Assembly: GCF_041146395.1 (NCBI RefSeq) | Contig: NC_090984.1 | Location: 84,393,114-84,457,113, forward strand | Origin: Eulemur rufifrons | Taxonomy: Eukaryota > Chordata > Mammalia > Primates > Lemuridae | DNA length: 64,000 nt | Direction: 5' to 3' | Part shown: one piece after another, positions 1-12,960 of the stretch | Layout of the letters: each line of letters opens with the position of its first letter | How positions within the stretch are numbered: position 1 is the stretch's first letter | Translations under genes and position numbers: made by a program | Notes under the pieces: generated by a model | What the model saw: the letters and a program-made list of their open reading frames with translations, nothing else | Told to the model about the DNA's origin: nothing | The model's database searches: none

Positions 1-2760
1 TAGTGAATGTTCTTGGCACCTTTGTCAAAAATCAGTTGACTGTAGATACGTGGATTCATTTCTAGCTCTTCTATTCATTCCATTGGTCTATGTGACTGTT
101 TTTATGCAAGTAACTACACTGTTTTGGTTTCTACAGTTTTGTAGAATATTTTGAGGTCCAGTAGCAGGATACCTCCAGTTTTGGTTTTTTTTTGGTCAGG
201 ATTGCTTTCGCTATTTGGGGTCTTTTTTCGTTCCATACAAATTTTAGGATTTTTTTTTTTCTTTTTCTGTGAAGAATGTTATTGGTATTTTGATAGCGAT
301 TGCATTGAATCCATAGATTGCTTTGGGCAGTGTGGTCATTTTAAAGATATTAATTCTTCTGCTCCATGAGCATGGGATGTCTTTCCATTTATTTGCATTC
401 TCTTCAATTTCTTTCATCACTATTTTGTAGTTTTACTTGTAGAGGTCTTTCACCTCTTTGGTTAAATTTTTTCCAAGGTATTTTTTGGTAGCTATTATCA
501 ATGGGATGGCTTTCTTGATCTTTTTCTCAGATAGTTTGTATAGAAACATTACTGATTTTTGTATATTAATTTCATATCCTGCAATTTTACTGAATTTATC
601 AATTCTAGGAGTTTTTTGGTAGAATCTTTATAAGGTCATGCCATCAGCAAACAGGGACAATTTGACTTCCTTCTTTCCAATTTGGATATCCTTCATTTAT
701 TTTTCTTGCCTAAAATTGCTCTGGCTAGAACTGCCAGTACTATGTTGAATAAGAAAGGCAAGAGTGGGCATTCTTGTTTTGTTCCAGTTCTTAGAGGAAA
801 AGCTTTTCCGTATTCAGCTAACATCTTGCTGAATGCAGAAAAGCTTTTACTCTAATATACAGCATTTGTAATATACAGCTTTTATTATGTTGAGGTACTT
901 TCCCTTCTATACCTAATTCATTAAGAGTTTCTATCATGAAAGAATGTTGAATTTTATCAAAAGCTTTTTCTGGATCTATTGAGATGATCACCTGATTTTT
1001 GTCTTTCATTCTATTGATGTGGTGGTGTATGACATTTATTGATTTTCATTCGTTGAACCATCTTTGTGTTCCTAGGATATATCCCATTTGATCATGGCTT
1101 ATTAACTTTTTGATGTGTTGGTGTATTTTGTTTGCTAGCATTTTGCTGAGTATTTTTGCAGTTATGTTCATCAAGGATACTGGCCTGTAGTTTTCTTTGT
1201 GTCCTCATATGGTTTTGGTATCAAAGTTGTGCTGGCCTCATAGAATGAGTCAAGAAGAATTCCGTCTGCTTCATCTTTTTTGAATAGTTTGAGAATAATT
1301 GGTATTATTTTTTTTTTATAAATGTTTGGTAGAATTCAGCAATGAATTCAGCTGGTCCTGAGATTTTCTTTGTTGGAAGACTTTTTATTACTGATGTAAT
1401 CTCATTAATTGTTAGTGTTCTGTTCAGGTTTTCTAATTATTCCTGGTTCAATCTTGGCAGGTTGTATGTGTCCAGGAATTTATCCATTTACTCTAGGTAT
1501 TTATTGGCATATAGTTGTTAGTAGTAGCCTTTAATGATCCTTTGTATTTCAGTGGTCTCCATTGTAATGCCTTTTTTCCCATTTCTGATTTTATTTATTT
1601 GGGTCTTCTCTCCATATTTCTTAGTCTAGCTAATGTTTTGTCAATTTTGTTTATCTTTTCAAAAAAACAATTTTTTGTTTCATTGATCTTTCATATTTTT
1701 TTGGTCTCAATTTTATTTTTACTCTGATCTTTATTATTTCTTTCCTACCACTAATTTTGAGTTTGGTTGTTCTTCCTTTTCTAGTTCCTTGAGGTGTGTC
1801 ATTAGATTGTTTATTTAAAGTCTATGTAGTTTTTTGACGTGGGTATTTATTTATTGCTATAAGCTTGTCTCTTAATACTGCTTTTGCTGTATCCTACAGG
1901 TTTTAATATGTTGTGATTCTATTTTCACTTATTTCAAGAAATTTTTAAATTTTATCCTTCTTTCTTCACTTATTGGTCATTCAGGAGCATGTTGTTTAAT
2001 TTCTATGTATTTGTGTAGTTTCGAATGTTCCTCTTGTTTTTGATGTCTAGTTTTATTTCCTTGTGGTCAGATAAGATATTTGATATAATTTTTTTTTAAT
2101 TTTTTTTTGAGACTTTTTTGGGTCCTAATATATGATCAATCCTGGAGAATGTTCCATCCACTGATGAAAAGAATGTACATTCTGCAATTATTAGATAAAA
2201 TGTTCTGTAACTGTCTTTTAGCTCCATTTGGTCTATGTTGCAGTTTAAATCCAATGTTTCTTTCTTGTTTTTCTGTCTAGATTGTCTATCCAATGCTGAG
2301 AATGAGGTGTTGAAGTCCCCCACTATTATTGTGTTGGGACCTATCTCTCCCTTTAGATCCAATAATATTTGCTTTATATATCTGGGTACTTGATATTGGG
2401 TGCATATGTATTTACAATTTTTATATTCTCTTGCTGAATTGATCCCTTTATTATTATATAATGTCTTTCATTGTCCCTTTTTACAGCTTTTAGCTTGAAG
2501 TCTGTTTTGTTTTATATAAATATACCTACTCCTGCTCACTTTCTATTTCCATTTGCATGGTATATCTTTTTCCATCCATTCACTTTCCTTTTATGTGCGT
2601 CTTTACAAAGGAGGTAAGTTTCTTGTAGGCAGCATATAATCAGGTCTTGTTTTTTATCCATTCAGCCAGTCTGTGTTTTAAATGGGGAATTTAGTCCGGT
2701 TACATTCAAGGTTATTATTGATAGGTGAAGACTTACTCCTGTCATTTTATTGATTGTTTT
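1..2760 (-). pseudogene. LINE-1 ORF2 (endonuclease and reverse transcriptase) remnant, antisense
   Basis: Decayed L1 ORF2 read on the minus strand and cut by the window's left edge, so the 3' part of the element is not seen. Minus-strand translation of 2096-2362 shows the L1 endonuclease motifs VGDFNT and RIDHILG. The stretch 2480-2700 back-translates to the upstream endonuclease region (QETHLT-like, then KGW-like). At 818-1009 the reverse-transcriptase segment [12 protein letters not shown] is readable. Many stops and frameshifts break the frame, so no active protein is expected. ORF2 normally supplies target nicking and reverse transcription for retrotransposition. The divergence suggests an old primate or eutherian L1 subfamily; I cannot name it. 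Confidence 0.9.
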
Positions 2761-3830
2761 CTAGTTGTTTTGTATATTTTTGTTCCTTGTTTCCTCTCTT
2801 ATTGATTATTTTTGTGTTTGGGTGGTTCTCTATGGTAATAACATTTTATTCCCTATTCTTTCCCTTTTGTGTATTGGCTCTACCATGGAATTTTATAGTT
2901 TTGCATGTTTTCATAATGGTGATTATTGTCTTTTCACTTCTAGATGTAAAACTCCCTTGAGCATGTTTTATAAGGCTGATCTAGTGGTGATAAATTCCCT
3001 TAGTTTTTGCTTGTCTGTAAAATATTTTATTTATCCTTAATTTTTGAAGAATAGCTTTTCTGGGTATTTCTTGGCTGGCAGTTTTTTTCTTTCAGTACTT
3101 TGAAAATATCATCCCACTCTCTCTTGGCTTATAAAGTTTCCATTGAGAAATCTGCTGTTAGTCTAATGCAGATTCCCTTACATGTGATTTGATGCTTTTC
3201 CCTTGCAGCTTTTAGAATTTTTTTGTCTTTGACTTTTGACAATTTGACTAGAATCTGTCTCAGAGAGGACCTGTTTGGGTTGAGGCTCAGAAGCCTCCCC
3301 TGCTTGGGAAAGGGCATTCAGCAGTTTGGCCGGCTTAAGGGCAGGTTTGTTTTGGGTAGGACTGCCAGGCTGTTCCTCTGGCTGGAAGTGTGGTGGCAGG
3401 GCTTGGTTTCCCTGCTATATAGGACTAGAGTCACAGCCAATACTGGGCTCAAGTTCTGTGCAGCTGGAGTTGTGGCATTCAGCCACCTTTGTGGGTTTGG
3501 CATAATGAAGATGGAGCCCAAGTGCTAGAGAGGTATAGTGGCCACTGGCCCCCAGGGCAGGATGCACTCCAGAGTTGAGTTTGGTCCCAAGATGATGCCA
3601 TGCTGCAGCAGCTTGACTCACAGGAGGCGGGTAGAGGGTAGAGAGTGCACACCTTGTACTCCTAATCCAGGGCAATGCAGCTATGTGAATTCCTAGCAAC
3701 TCTCCAAACTGGGCTCAGAGTTTACAAGGATTCTCCTGTTTTAAGGAGTGTAGATGTTTGCAGTGGCAATGGGGCTGATGGGGATCTTCTGCTTACCTTT
3801 TCCCTGCAATGGGAAGTCCCTCCTGATTCC
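2761..3830 (-). mobile_element. 5' part of the same antisense L1
   Basis: Continues the L1 beyond the presumed ORF2 start, toward the element's 5' end. The T-rich stretch 2760-3250 resembles older L1 5' sequence that I recall from L1M-type elements. 3250-3830 becomes GC-richer, like an L1 5' UTR. I could not find a readable ORF1 (the RNA-binding chaperone) here. Either it has decayed past recognition or this copy lacks it. The right edge is approximate; no target-site duplication was found. Confidence 0.55.
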
Positions 3831-4885
3831 AGGCAGGAACCATATTAATCTATTTATAACAAAGCTTAGCACAGGGAGGAACGTGAGGTGGTAGGTAGTT
3901 TCTCTGAATTTTTTATTTTAATTGAAATCAATTTTTGTATTCTCCTGTAAGTTAAAAAGAAGTTGCTTTTATGTTCTGGCCTTTTCTCTCTCTCTTCTTC
4001 TTTTTTTTTTTTTTTTTTTGATTAATATAAGGTAAGACCTGAAACTTCTTACAATGATAAAAAATAAGTAGAATTTGATTGATGAAGGGAGGGAAAGAGA
4101 GAGAAAGAGGGAGAGAATGAATGAATTACAGTGAAAGGCAAAAAGACAGGCTTATTATCAGACTTAATATTACCAAGATGATCCCTTTTTTCAATAGTAA
4201 CATATTTAAACGTTCATTTTCTTCAAAAGGCTACAGGTCAAATTTCTGTGGGCTGCTCAAACCAAAAATTAAATTGATTAAACCCATAACTACTGCTAAC
4301 TATAAAAATCAAAATGTCATGGCAACTAATGATTCCCCACCTGAAAGAGCTCAGGAGTATAAAATTATTTTCCATTAAGTCCTAATCATTCTATTAAAAT
4401 CTTAGTCTCGTGTTCCTTGAAATTAAGTTCTTTCCTAGGCTTTGCTTAAAGCTTTCCCACTAATTCCAGTTCCCAGAACCAAAAGTGTTTGTCTGATAAT
4501 CAAGAGTCTTAATAAAGTTGAAAACAATACAGGAACTGCTTGCACTTGCTTTTTAGTTTTTGTCCCAAAATATTGCGATTGGACAGGTCCAGCTATCATC
4601 CTGCAAGTTACTGGAACTGTTACAACACACAAAGATTTCAAGGAAGTTCTAGTCCCGGAGTTGGAGTCAACTACATGCCTGATTTTGATTTCCTTTCCAG
4701 TCAGCTAGAAACAAAATTGTTTGGCCGAACACACATGTAAAATCGGCTCATTAAGCTCACCCACAATTAAGTAAATACAAATAAAAAACAACAGATAGAT
4801 ACTTTTTTCATCCAATAGATTAATGAGAAAGTTCAGCAATACCCAGGTGTCAGGGTGTAAGCACTCTGATACATTCTTCACAGAA
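3831..4885. other. Gene-free spacer with poly-T and GA-rich tracts
   Basis: No gene seen. It holds a T tract near 3997-4020 and a GA-rich patch near 4085-4115. The short open frames here lack any family signature. Confidence 0.6.
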
Positions 4886-5250
4886 ATACAAAGTGGTGCA
4901 GCCTTTTTAGACTATAATTTCAGTATCTAAGAAATTAAAATATACATACCTAGTCACCTCACTTTTAGAAATCTGACCTAAAGATATAAAAGAAATACAT
5001 ATGCACATATTTTAAAGATGTTCTTTGGAGGACCTTTGTTTTTATAAAGAAAAAAAATTGGAAAAAAGTAATGTGTCCATTAATAGAATAAATAAATAAG
5101 ATATGGTAAATCTATACAATGAAATACCATGCAAATATTAAAAGAATGAGAAAGATCTATATTAACTGCCTTAGTATTGCCTTGAAGCTGTCCATGACTC
5201 GGTGAAATTAAAATTCTCAGTATAAAAGTGATGCAATTTTTTGTAAAACT
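4886..5250 (+). mobile_element. Probable old L1 (L1M-type) fragment
   Basis: Contains the phrase pattern common to old L1 3' regions: a sentence around 5070-5150 reading like 'tgtccattaatagaataaa...atggtaaatctatacaatgaaatac...gcaaatattaaaagaatgag'. It matches the recalled consensus only loosely, so the family assignment is tentative. No coding potential. Confidence 0.4.
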
Positions 5251-6125
5251 AACCAAAGAAAACTTGCCCATGTTCACACAGTATTAATTAACAGAATTTA
5301 TTTTGCAACCCTGAGACAGCTATCTCTAAAGACCATGTTCTTTCAAGGCCCTGCGACCTTCTACTATGTATTAATATTAGCAGCATTGCTGGATTTTGTA
5401 ACAAGTTCACAGAAAGCCTCTGCTTTTAAAAATTCACTTATTTGAAAAGCCAAATCTGCACCATAGATTAATTCAGAAGTAATTGTCTATATCACAATAG
5501 TTTAGTTCACTTTCAAATGTATTTGGATTGAAGACAAGGATCTTTTAAAAGGTAAGATTTCCTGGTACTTTAAAAATATGACTCCATTTACATAAACTTC
5601 AGGGAAATGTATCTATTATGCAAATTGAAGAATGCAAGCAATCTAAGACCTCTGACATTCCCTTTTCAAAGAGCATTATGAACAACCTGTCTAACCTGTA
5701 GTCCTCAATTTTCAGGTACAAAGGAGTTACACTATCATCTCTGCTCTCTAAAAGTTTCCAATTCATCGCCTTGCACTAGATAAGGCAAGTGCACTCTCAA
5801 TTAACATTTAGCATTAAACGCTTAAATTTCATCACTGAAAGCCACACAGGCCATCAGTTATCACTCATCCAAATGTTGGAGCAAATGAATTTCTTGGTAT
5901 ATCAAGTTTTTACATCTTCCCTTAGCCGCCTTTTATTCTCCCTAAAAATTGTTCCTAAAAAAATTAGATTCCATGAATTGAATTTTTGGAGGGGACTCAT
6001 GGAGTCCATGTGAATCACAAAACACATCATCTTCAACTTTCTAGCCACTGAAGACCAAATGACAAAGCTCCATTCCATCGACAAAGTCACTGCTGGGGGA
6101 AGCAGAGGTACTATTCAAAGAGAGT
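5251..6125. other. Unannotated intergenic sequence
   Basis: AT-rich non-coding DNA. No gene, RNA gene or recognisable repeat found. Confidence 0.5.
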
Positions 6126-6129
6126 GTGA

Positions 6130-6330
6130 TACAGTTGAATTAGACACCAGAAGCACCCAGGTTCTAGGCCAGGCACAAAACAACCCCCTCCTCTATGGTC
6201 TTGGGCAAGGGATTTAACAACTAACTCCAGTTTCTTCCCACCTGTAAAACAGATAATCATCACCTTCCTCTGAGATGTTTATAAATTAATTAGTTGAGGT
6301 TTAGAAAGAGTTGTGAAAGTAAAATGATCT
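6130..6330 (+). mobile_element. MIR SINE remnant
   Basis: Follows the MIR order: 'cccaggttctaggcc', then 'ggtcttgggcaagggattta', then 'cagtttcttcccacctgtaaaa' and a GAGGT/TTAGAAAG-like tail. This is a diverged, tRNA-derived, ancient mammalian SINE. No function inferred. Confidence 0.7.
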
Positions 6331-6999
6331 CCATAAATGCTAAATATTAACTGATTTTCTTTTCAATTTCATGGTTTTATTTTGGCATTATGTATCACAT
6401 TACATGCAATGAGAAGCAGGAAATATCACCACCGTGTATCTGATTATATTTTCTTAAATTACATAAACGCTAACCTCAGGCATTATAAAAACAATCCCAA
6501 AGTATTCATAAGTCATCATACATTATTAAGAGAAAAGATTTTTATTTGCAAGGCATCTTAATATCCTATAACATAGCCTAATATTTTTATGAGTTATGTT
6601 TCACAAACACTCTCAGAGGTGGTATAGATTTGTCATGATCTTACTATTCAGAAAATAGGCAAAAATTGAACATGTGCCTTGCACAGGCAACTTTCCATAA
6701 TTAGAAGTCATGGCTTCTAAATTACCAATCTCTCCTATGGACATCTTTCATACAAAAGAAATTGTCCAAACATGCATCCATAGGTGTATCTAAATGGTTT
6801 TTGGAGATTCTGCAAATGTCAGAAACAGTTTCAGCCTATAAAGACAAAGTTCCATAAGCTCCAAAGTTCTCTCTAGATCCTTTGACGTTAGGCTATGCAT
6901 ATACTGGAAATTTTCTTTTTCAAAATATTTTTAACATAATCCATATTACTACTTAATTTGCTAAGAGGTGATTTGTTATCTCCTTCCAGAGCTAAGCAA

Positions 7000-7480
7000 A
7001 GGCCAGACTACAAAGAGCCCTGAATGCTATGCTGGAGAGTTTGGAGCTTATTCTAGAATAACAACCAAGGGGAGCCCAGGGTGGATGGGACAGAGGGACT
7101 TAGGTGACATGCTCAGATTCTCATTTTGGAAAACTCACTCTGACTTCACAAGGAAGGATGGTCTGGAAAAATGTAATATTATGTGCAGGGAGACAAATTA
7201 GGGGAGCAGAGTCATTGTGAAAGATTGTGGTGGCTTGAACTAAGACCCAGGCAGTGAAGATGGAGGTTTGAAGTGGTTAAAAATCAGTGGACCAAAAGGA
7301 GGCCATTAGGGGATGGGAATCAGAGCTCAGGAGTAGGAACTGAGCTTAGGTAGAAGGAGGACTATCTTTTCAAACATAATAGGGAAAAAGGAGAACAAAT
7401 ATTAGTTGAAAGAATGAAGAAGGAACATGCCAAAGTCATCCATGAATGTCAGTGGAAAGCTAGAGAAAAGTGGTCGGCAG
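7000..7480 (+). repeat. Old interspersed repeat, family not assigned
   Basis: The purine-rich text (gaaggatggtctgg, gcagggagacaaattaggggag, ttgtgaaagattgtggtggcttgaa) resembles a common old mammalian repeat whose other copies appear at about 46990-47900 and 51690-52030. I recall the pattern but not the family name with certainty. No ORF is supported. Confidence 0.35.
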
Positions 7481-8050
7481 ATGGAGGTCAGCAGAAAACA
7501 TCAGTGGATGGAGACGGCCTCAGAGGAACAGGGCTTCTCCTGAGTGTGTAGGCGAGGTGGGGAGCGAATGGAAACTCGAGCAAGCAGCCTGCACGGGGAA
7601 GCTCCCAGCAGAAGGAGTCCTGGGGAGCCGCCAGGTGTGAGTTAAAGCAGGGGCGGAGGGAATGCTCTGCGAACCTGGGAATGCAATTGCCATGGAACAA
7701 AGCTTTGTTCTGCTAATTCTTCAGCTTCTATCAAAACTATTCTGAAGTCTAATTCTGATCTCAAATGTGCACTTTGAGCTGTTCCGTCCAAGAAAGTGTC
7801 ATCTATAAATTAAAGGGGCAATGTTTTCTAGTTCTACTCACCAAAAGAAATATTAAAATACCTGGCCACAGGGAATGGAAGGCTCAGGCCGCTCTTAACC
7901 AAAGGGTGGCAACCTCAGTTCCAAGACCTGCGTACTCTGGGACTTGCAGTCCCTGTGCAGGGATCTCTAGGCATGACGAATAGTCTCAAAAGTCTTCTAA
8001 ACTCATACAAAATACAACAAATTTCAGAGGCAAGTGTGCACATGTGTGCA

Positions 8051-8052
<2 letters not shown>

Positions 8053-8080
<28 letters not shown>
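8053..8080. repeat. (CA)n microsatellite
   Basis: About 14 CA units, preceded by an interrupted gtgtgca stretch. A simple repeat, likely polymorphic. Confidence 0.95.
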
Positions 8081-8085
<5 letters not shown>

Positions 8086-8089
8086 TGGT

Positions 8090-10140
8090 GTTATTCAGGC
8101 CAGAAATGAAACAAAAACATGTTTTAAAAGACTAACAAAAGAATAAGTAAATGCCCCTGTGACAATATGAAATGCTTTATCTAAAGTATACATTTAGATA
8201 AATAATACATCAATTTCCTAGGGAAATTTTATATTGTATCATAAAGTAAATGAACATTAAAATCCTAAATTTGTTTCAAATAGCATTTCCAAGAATCTCC
8301 CCAAGTTTGCTAATAAACTATACAAGACAACAGAATGCCAACGACTCTTTAGAGGAACATATAGTGCTTGCTCCACTCAGAAAAAAATAAATTATGTGTA
8401 TTTTCTAAGCCACAAAAGCCACAAAAGGTCATTAATCCAACCAAAGTATTCAAATATAGGTTCTGCCAGGCCAGTGAGTCCGTTATGCTAAGCTGGGCAG
8501 GTGTCTTCTGTAGGAACTCTTCCATCTGAGGACTACCCCTTAATATTTATCTCCTTTCACTTAATCTCACTAATCCTAATTTCTCGAGCCAAGGAAATGT
8601 TATTTATAGAAAAATTTTTAAATTTTAATCTCTATCCAAGCTGAAATAGTAATGGTATAAATGTTCTTTCACAAGTGAAAAAAAAAATTCTCTCTCTTCC
8701 CTACCTCTTCTGTCCATGTTTTTGTGCTTCTGGAAGACTTTCTATACCAGGACACATAGTTTATATACATAGGGCCAAATACAGAAACTCAGTCATTGTG
8801 CAGGAGAAACTGTGTAGGGCCATGTCGCCTTGTTTGTTTTTTCTGGCCAGCTTCCCCAGAGTACACGTCTAGAGGGAAGATACATACCTATTACATACAA
8901 AGTGAAATAACAACTCCTAGAATTTTACTTTCTTCTTCAATTATTTCCTAATCTTGAAGAATAAATTCAAGAAAAAGATGACAGTGGTGTCCCTTCTCAA
9001 AATCACAGTCACAAATAAGCTTTTTCTGAGGCATTAGAGAAAACTCCAGAGCTTCTGCATAAAGAAAAGGAAACAAATTCCATGCGGCCGTGTGATTATA
9101 AAAAGAGGTCTTACTCATGTTCTTCTCTATATAGATTTACGAGGGTTTCTGCTGACATGAAGTATGTTCTTTACTGAATTCCTCAAGTGAAGCAAAACCA
9201 CACGTATCTGGTTCTAAAGCAACATACTGAGTCACTAGTTTACATAGTAAATGTGAAATAGTCATTTGGAAGCCTGAGGCATACCTGTGAAGTGGATTGA
9301 ACCATAACAACTGTCTGGGAAAAGAAAAGAAAAAAAATTTTAAATGGGGGGAGGGGAAACCCACATTTTTAAATCACCAGTCTAAAATTCAGCTTACAAA
9401 CCACATGAACAAACTACTCACTAGTAAGAAGGTACCAGCAGATCGGATGTTACGGACAGAAAGCAGGGGATCTCGGCGAACGTATTTGCCTAATGAATGA
9501 TCTCTTGCAGCTTTTGCAGAACAAACATTTAATGCAATCATCAGTTCTCCCTTAAATTCTAACTAGTGGCTATTCTGAAATTGTTTGCCAAGGCACTGCC
9601 TTTCTTCTAGTATTTGGACCTAAGAGTTGTCTTAGCTGGGTCTCTCTGTCGCCATTGTGTGGAATCAGTCATCAAACTCCTAGCAATGCTCCTTCTGTAA
9701 TCTTACCCTCAACTCCGTCTTTCCTTTCATTCCCGCTGCAGCAACCTGAGTTCTGGCTCTCACTATGGCTCCTAGAGTTTACTGCAATCTTCCTAACTAG
9801 TTTTTGGGAGCCTAAACTTCCCCTGCACACCAAAGCCAGATCAATTCCCTCAGAACACTGCTAGGATCACGGCTGGAAAGTTAAGCTCCTTAGGTTCTCC
9901 CTTGGTTGCGCCTCCTCCTGTCTATTTCTCAGCTTTAGCACCTGCAACTCCCCGGCGAGCACATACTTACCGTCAAGCAGGCAGAGGTAAAGGCCAAAAC
10001 TCTCTGAAAGTTTTGAAACCAGGGAATCAGGCTATACTGGGGACCCGATAGTCTTCTCCCATAGTTCAGAGAGCCCTGGAGAGAGGAAGAGCTATGACCT
10101 TAGGATCTTCTCAAAAGAGGGCACACAGCACCTGATTGGG
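8090..10140. other. Gene-free intergenic stretch
   Basis: No coding exon, RNA gene or confidently named repeat. 9640-9900 has a C/T-rich text that resembles a dispersed old repeat, but I could not name it. Confidence 0.5.
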
Positions 10141-10146
10141 GTCACC

Positions 10147-10165
10147 TGGCCACTAGGGGGCTTTA
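10147..10165 (+). promoter_or_regulatory. CTCF-type binding motif, plus orientation
   Basis: TGGCCACTAGGGGGCTTTA differs at only three positions from the recalled CTCF core consensus (TGGCCACCAGGGGGCGCTA) and keeps the central AGGGGGC. It lies about 19 kb beyond the BMP4 3' end. It points rightward, toward BMP4, and faces the minus-oriented motif at 26133. Seen: the motif. Inferred: CTCF occupancy and a loop-anchor role. Confidence 0.6.
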
Positions 10166-11282
10166 GCAACACTTTGGAAGATGAAAGGATTCCTGACAAA
10201 AGCACTTCACCTGTTCTGGAGGACACTGTAGCCCTCCTACCTGTGCTGGAAAATACATTCAGATTTTCTCCACCTGATCAGGTCCCCCCAATTCTTAAAG
10301 GTCTCATAATACCTGCTAAAAAAAAGTTCCATCAAAATCCAGTGTCAGAATAAGCACAGAGCTTTAAAACAGTACTGTAATAAATGATTTATGATTAGCA
10401 ACTTCTCCAAGGAACTATGAAAGTAAAATCACAGACTATCCATGAATAAAATGGGACGCTGTGGAGGGACAACCACAAGCTGCATCCGTTCTCTATTTTT
10501 CAAGAAAGAAAACCTAGGCGTACACGAGACTTGGGAAATTTGGATGTCGCTAAGGAGAAATAGAGTGGAAGATGCTTCGGTCATCTCTGGGGAATTCACT
10601 ACTCCAGGGCATAGTTTGATTTCAGAGGCATTTGTAGTTAAGACCCTTGCTTTATAAATGAGATCCAGGCAAATCTAAGTGCTTACTTTAAAAACATCCT
10701 TTCCTAGCTGTTCAAAAGAGAACAAACTTAGGGCCTGTCATAAAATGTGCCTGGAAACTATTAATGTATCAATGGTCTTAAATGAAAACATTTCCTGTAA
10801 ATACACAAGATCCAACACATGTTAACTAAAAGTAACTTTTTTTCCCAGAGAACTTCATACTTTATAACTATCAAGTAGCTACCATACCTTTGGTAAAATT
10901 AAACCCCTCATTTGAAAATATGAGTTTACATTCCAAAAACTTAAAAGATTTATCTAAAATATGTAGATATTATTAAATAAAAATCACTGTAGAGACTGCA
11001 TTAGACACCACAAGTTTGAGAAGGCCCACCTATTGAAGAGCAGTTTACTTTCTTTCCATTTTTAAAATCCTCTGCATTATGAGTTTTTCCTACCCCTATG
11101 AAAAGGCATCTACTACGTAAAAACAATAAATGGAAGAAAACAGTAGGTTCTTCAATTTTTCAAGAAACAGCCCTAATTAAAATCATATTTCTATCCAATA
11201 CTTTTATCTAATTAAAAGTGCAGAATTCCACACCTATGTATATAAATTTCTTTGCTAAATCTAGCACAGTATAGGACTCAAA

Positions 11283-11311
11283 TAATTTATTTATTTATTT
11301 ATTTATTTTTT
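11283..11311. repeat. (TTTA)n microsatellite
   Basis: About seven ATTT/TTTA units ending in a short T run. No retroposon body is attached. Confidence 0.9.
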
Positions 11312-11392
11312 GGTGTTACTTTTAGGTTTCTACCTTTGATTTCTTTTTAGGTGTAATATTGTGAAGTTAGTACTTACTAAGTATGTTTTTTA

Positions 11393-11474
11393 GGCTGGGT
11401 GCAATGGCTCATGCCTATAATCCTAGCACTTTGGGAGGCAGGAGGATGGCTTGAGGCCAGGAGTTCAAGACTGT
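11393..11474 (+). mobile_element. Alu 5'-end fragment with target-site duplication but no tail
   Basis: 82 bp matching the Alu/7SL left-arm start, from ggctgggtgcaatggctcat through aggccaggagttcaagact. It stops there with no second arm and no poly(A). It is flanked by the perfect 12-bp direct repeat GTATGTTTTTTA (11381-11392 and 11475-11486). A 5'-complete, 3'-truncated, tailless copy with a duplication is unusual, because ordinary SINE truncation removes the 5' end. Confidence 0.8.
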
Positions 11475-11612
11475 GTATGTTTTTTACTAATTTGGGCAAC
11501 TTACTAAAATTTTTTCAAGGCCATTCATGTAGAATATATTTAAATAATTTTGAAATGTTATGGAACAAAACCAGTCTCTCAATAGGAGGTACAGATGATG
11601 TAGGTTTACTTG

Positions 11613-11983
11613 TTATACTACTTTGCTAAGGCTTCCATGATAAAGTACCGCAGATTGGGTGGCTTAAACAACAGACATTTATTTTTTTCACAATTCTGAA
11701 GGCCAGAAGCCCAAGGTCAAGGCATCAGCAGGGCTGAGACTCTTTCCTTGCATTGCAGTGGCTTGCTTCTTCCTGATTTCTCACATGGACTTCCCTCTGT
11801 ACATACCTGTGTCCAAATGTCATTCTTATAGGGAGTCTACTCAGATTAGATTGACCCACCCAAATGACCTTATTTTAACTATCTCTTCAAAGACCCTATC
11901 TCTACATACAGTCACATTCTGAGGTCCTGGAGGTTAGTAACTTCAACATATGAATTTGGGGGACATAAATCAATCCGTAACAC
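11613..11983 (-). mobile_element. MaLR LTR (MLT1-like), antisense solo LTR
   Basis: Antisense LTR text: 'gctaaggcttccatgataaa', 'gattgggtggcttaaacaac', 'gtcacattctgaggtcctgg', 'caatccgtaac'. It matches the reverse complement of MLT1-like ERVL-MaLR LTRs. No internal region or viral genes are attached. Edges are approximate. Confidence 0.75.
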
Positions 11984-12224
11984 TTGTCTTCAATGAATAT
12001 GTGTCATATTCCTAATTTAATTGGCCACTATTGGAATACTTCATGCTTATTAAAAGGGCCCTTCACAGTACAAAACCTTTTAATAATATTCTGCATGTAA
12101 GAATTATGTGTATAAATAAAAACAAAATATTTGAGCAAGCCAACAATTTATGGAATCAGGTATTAAGTAGAACTCTTGGCCCTAGGAAGCATATTTTTAT
12201 CCAAAAATTTCTTAACTTGCTTTT

Positions 12225-12960
12225 TTCTAATTATAAAGATAATACAGAGAAAATATTTAGTCTTTATAAAAGACTAAAGAAAATTAAAATTCCTGAAATC
12301 AGTATCAAGTACCCCAAATCCCACCCCCCAGAGGCTATCATTGTAACTATATTGCTGAACATTCTGCCGTATCATCTATGTACACACACAAACACACTCA
12401 AGCACACACACATATAAAGACAGAAATTTTTTTAAAAGACACAAATATACACAATTCAATATTGATGGAATTGTCCTACAAAGTTGTTTGTAAGCCTGCT
12501 TTTTTAAAAATTAAACAATAGGGTATTTAAATATCTTTCTATGCCAGTGAATATAGTCATGACTCAGTCTTTTCAATGGCAACATACAGTTCCATTTTAT
12601 GAATGCAGAATAAGGATTTTGATCCATCCTTTATTGATGGATATTTAAGTCTCTAGTTATTTTTTCCAATTATTTCCAATGCTGTGATGATCTGTATGTA
12701 TATTTTGGTGCACTTGGGATAAGTTTCTAGAAGTGGAATTCTAAATTTTGATATCCGGTATCAAGCTGCCCTCCAGAAAGTTGTACTAATTTCCATTAAT
12801 AATTCAGAAGTGCCCATCTTCTCACATTCTTGCAAATATAGGATATCAACAATCTTGAAATTATTGCCAAACTGACACTTTCAAATGTGATAACTCATAT
12901 TTGCTTTATTTGCATTTTTTTGGTTACTACTGAAATTCTCCACCTTTTTTACATCTTACA
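12225..12960 (+). mobile_element. Old L1 3'-region fragment (L1ME-like)
   Basis: Follows the order of a familiar L1ME-type 3' UTR: 'aaagataatacagagaaaat', 'cccagaggctatcattgtaa', 'agtttctagaagtggaattc', 'ctgccctccagaaagttgta', 'tttgctttatttgcattttt'. Strongly diverged. The open frame that starts at 12031 and runs into it has no protein signature and is treated as chance. Confidence 0.6.

Noticed and set aside
12031..12417. 128-codon plus-strand open frame
   Set aside because: Runs into an L1ME-like fragment and a CA-rich tract; no protein-family features.
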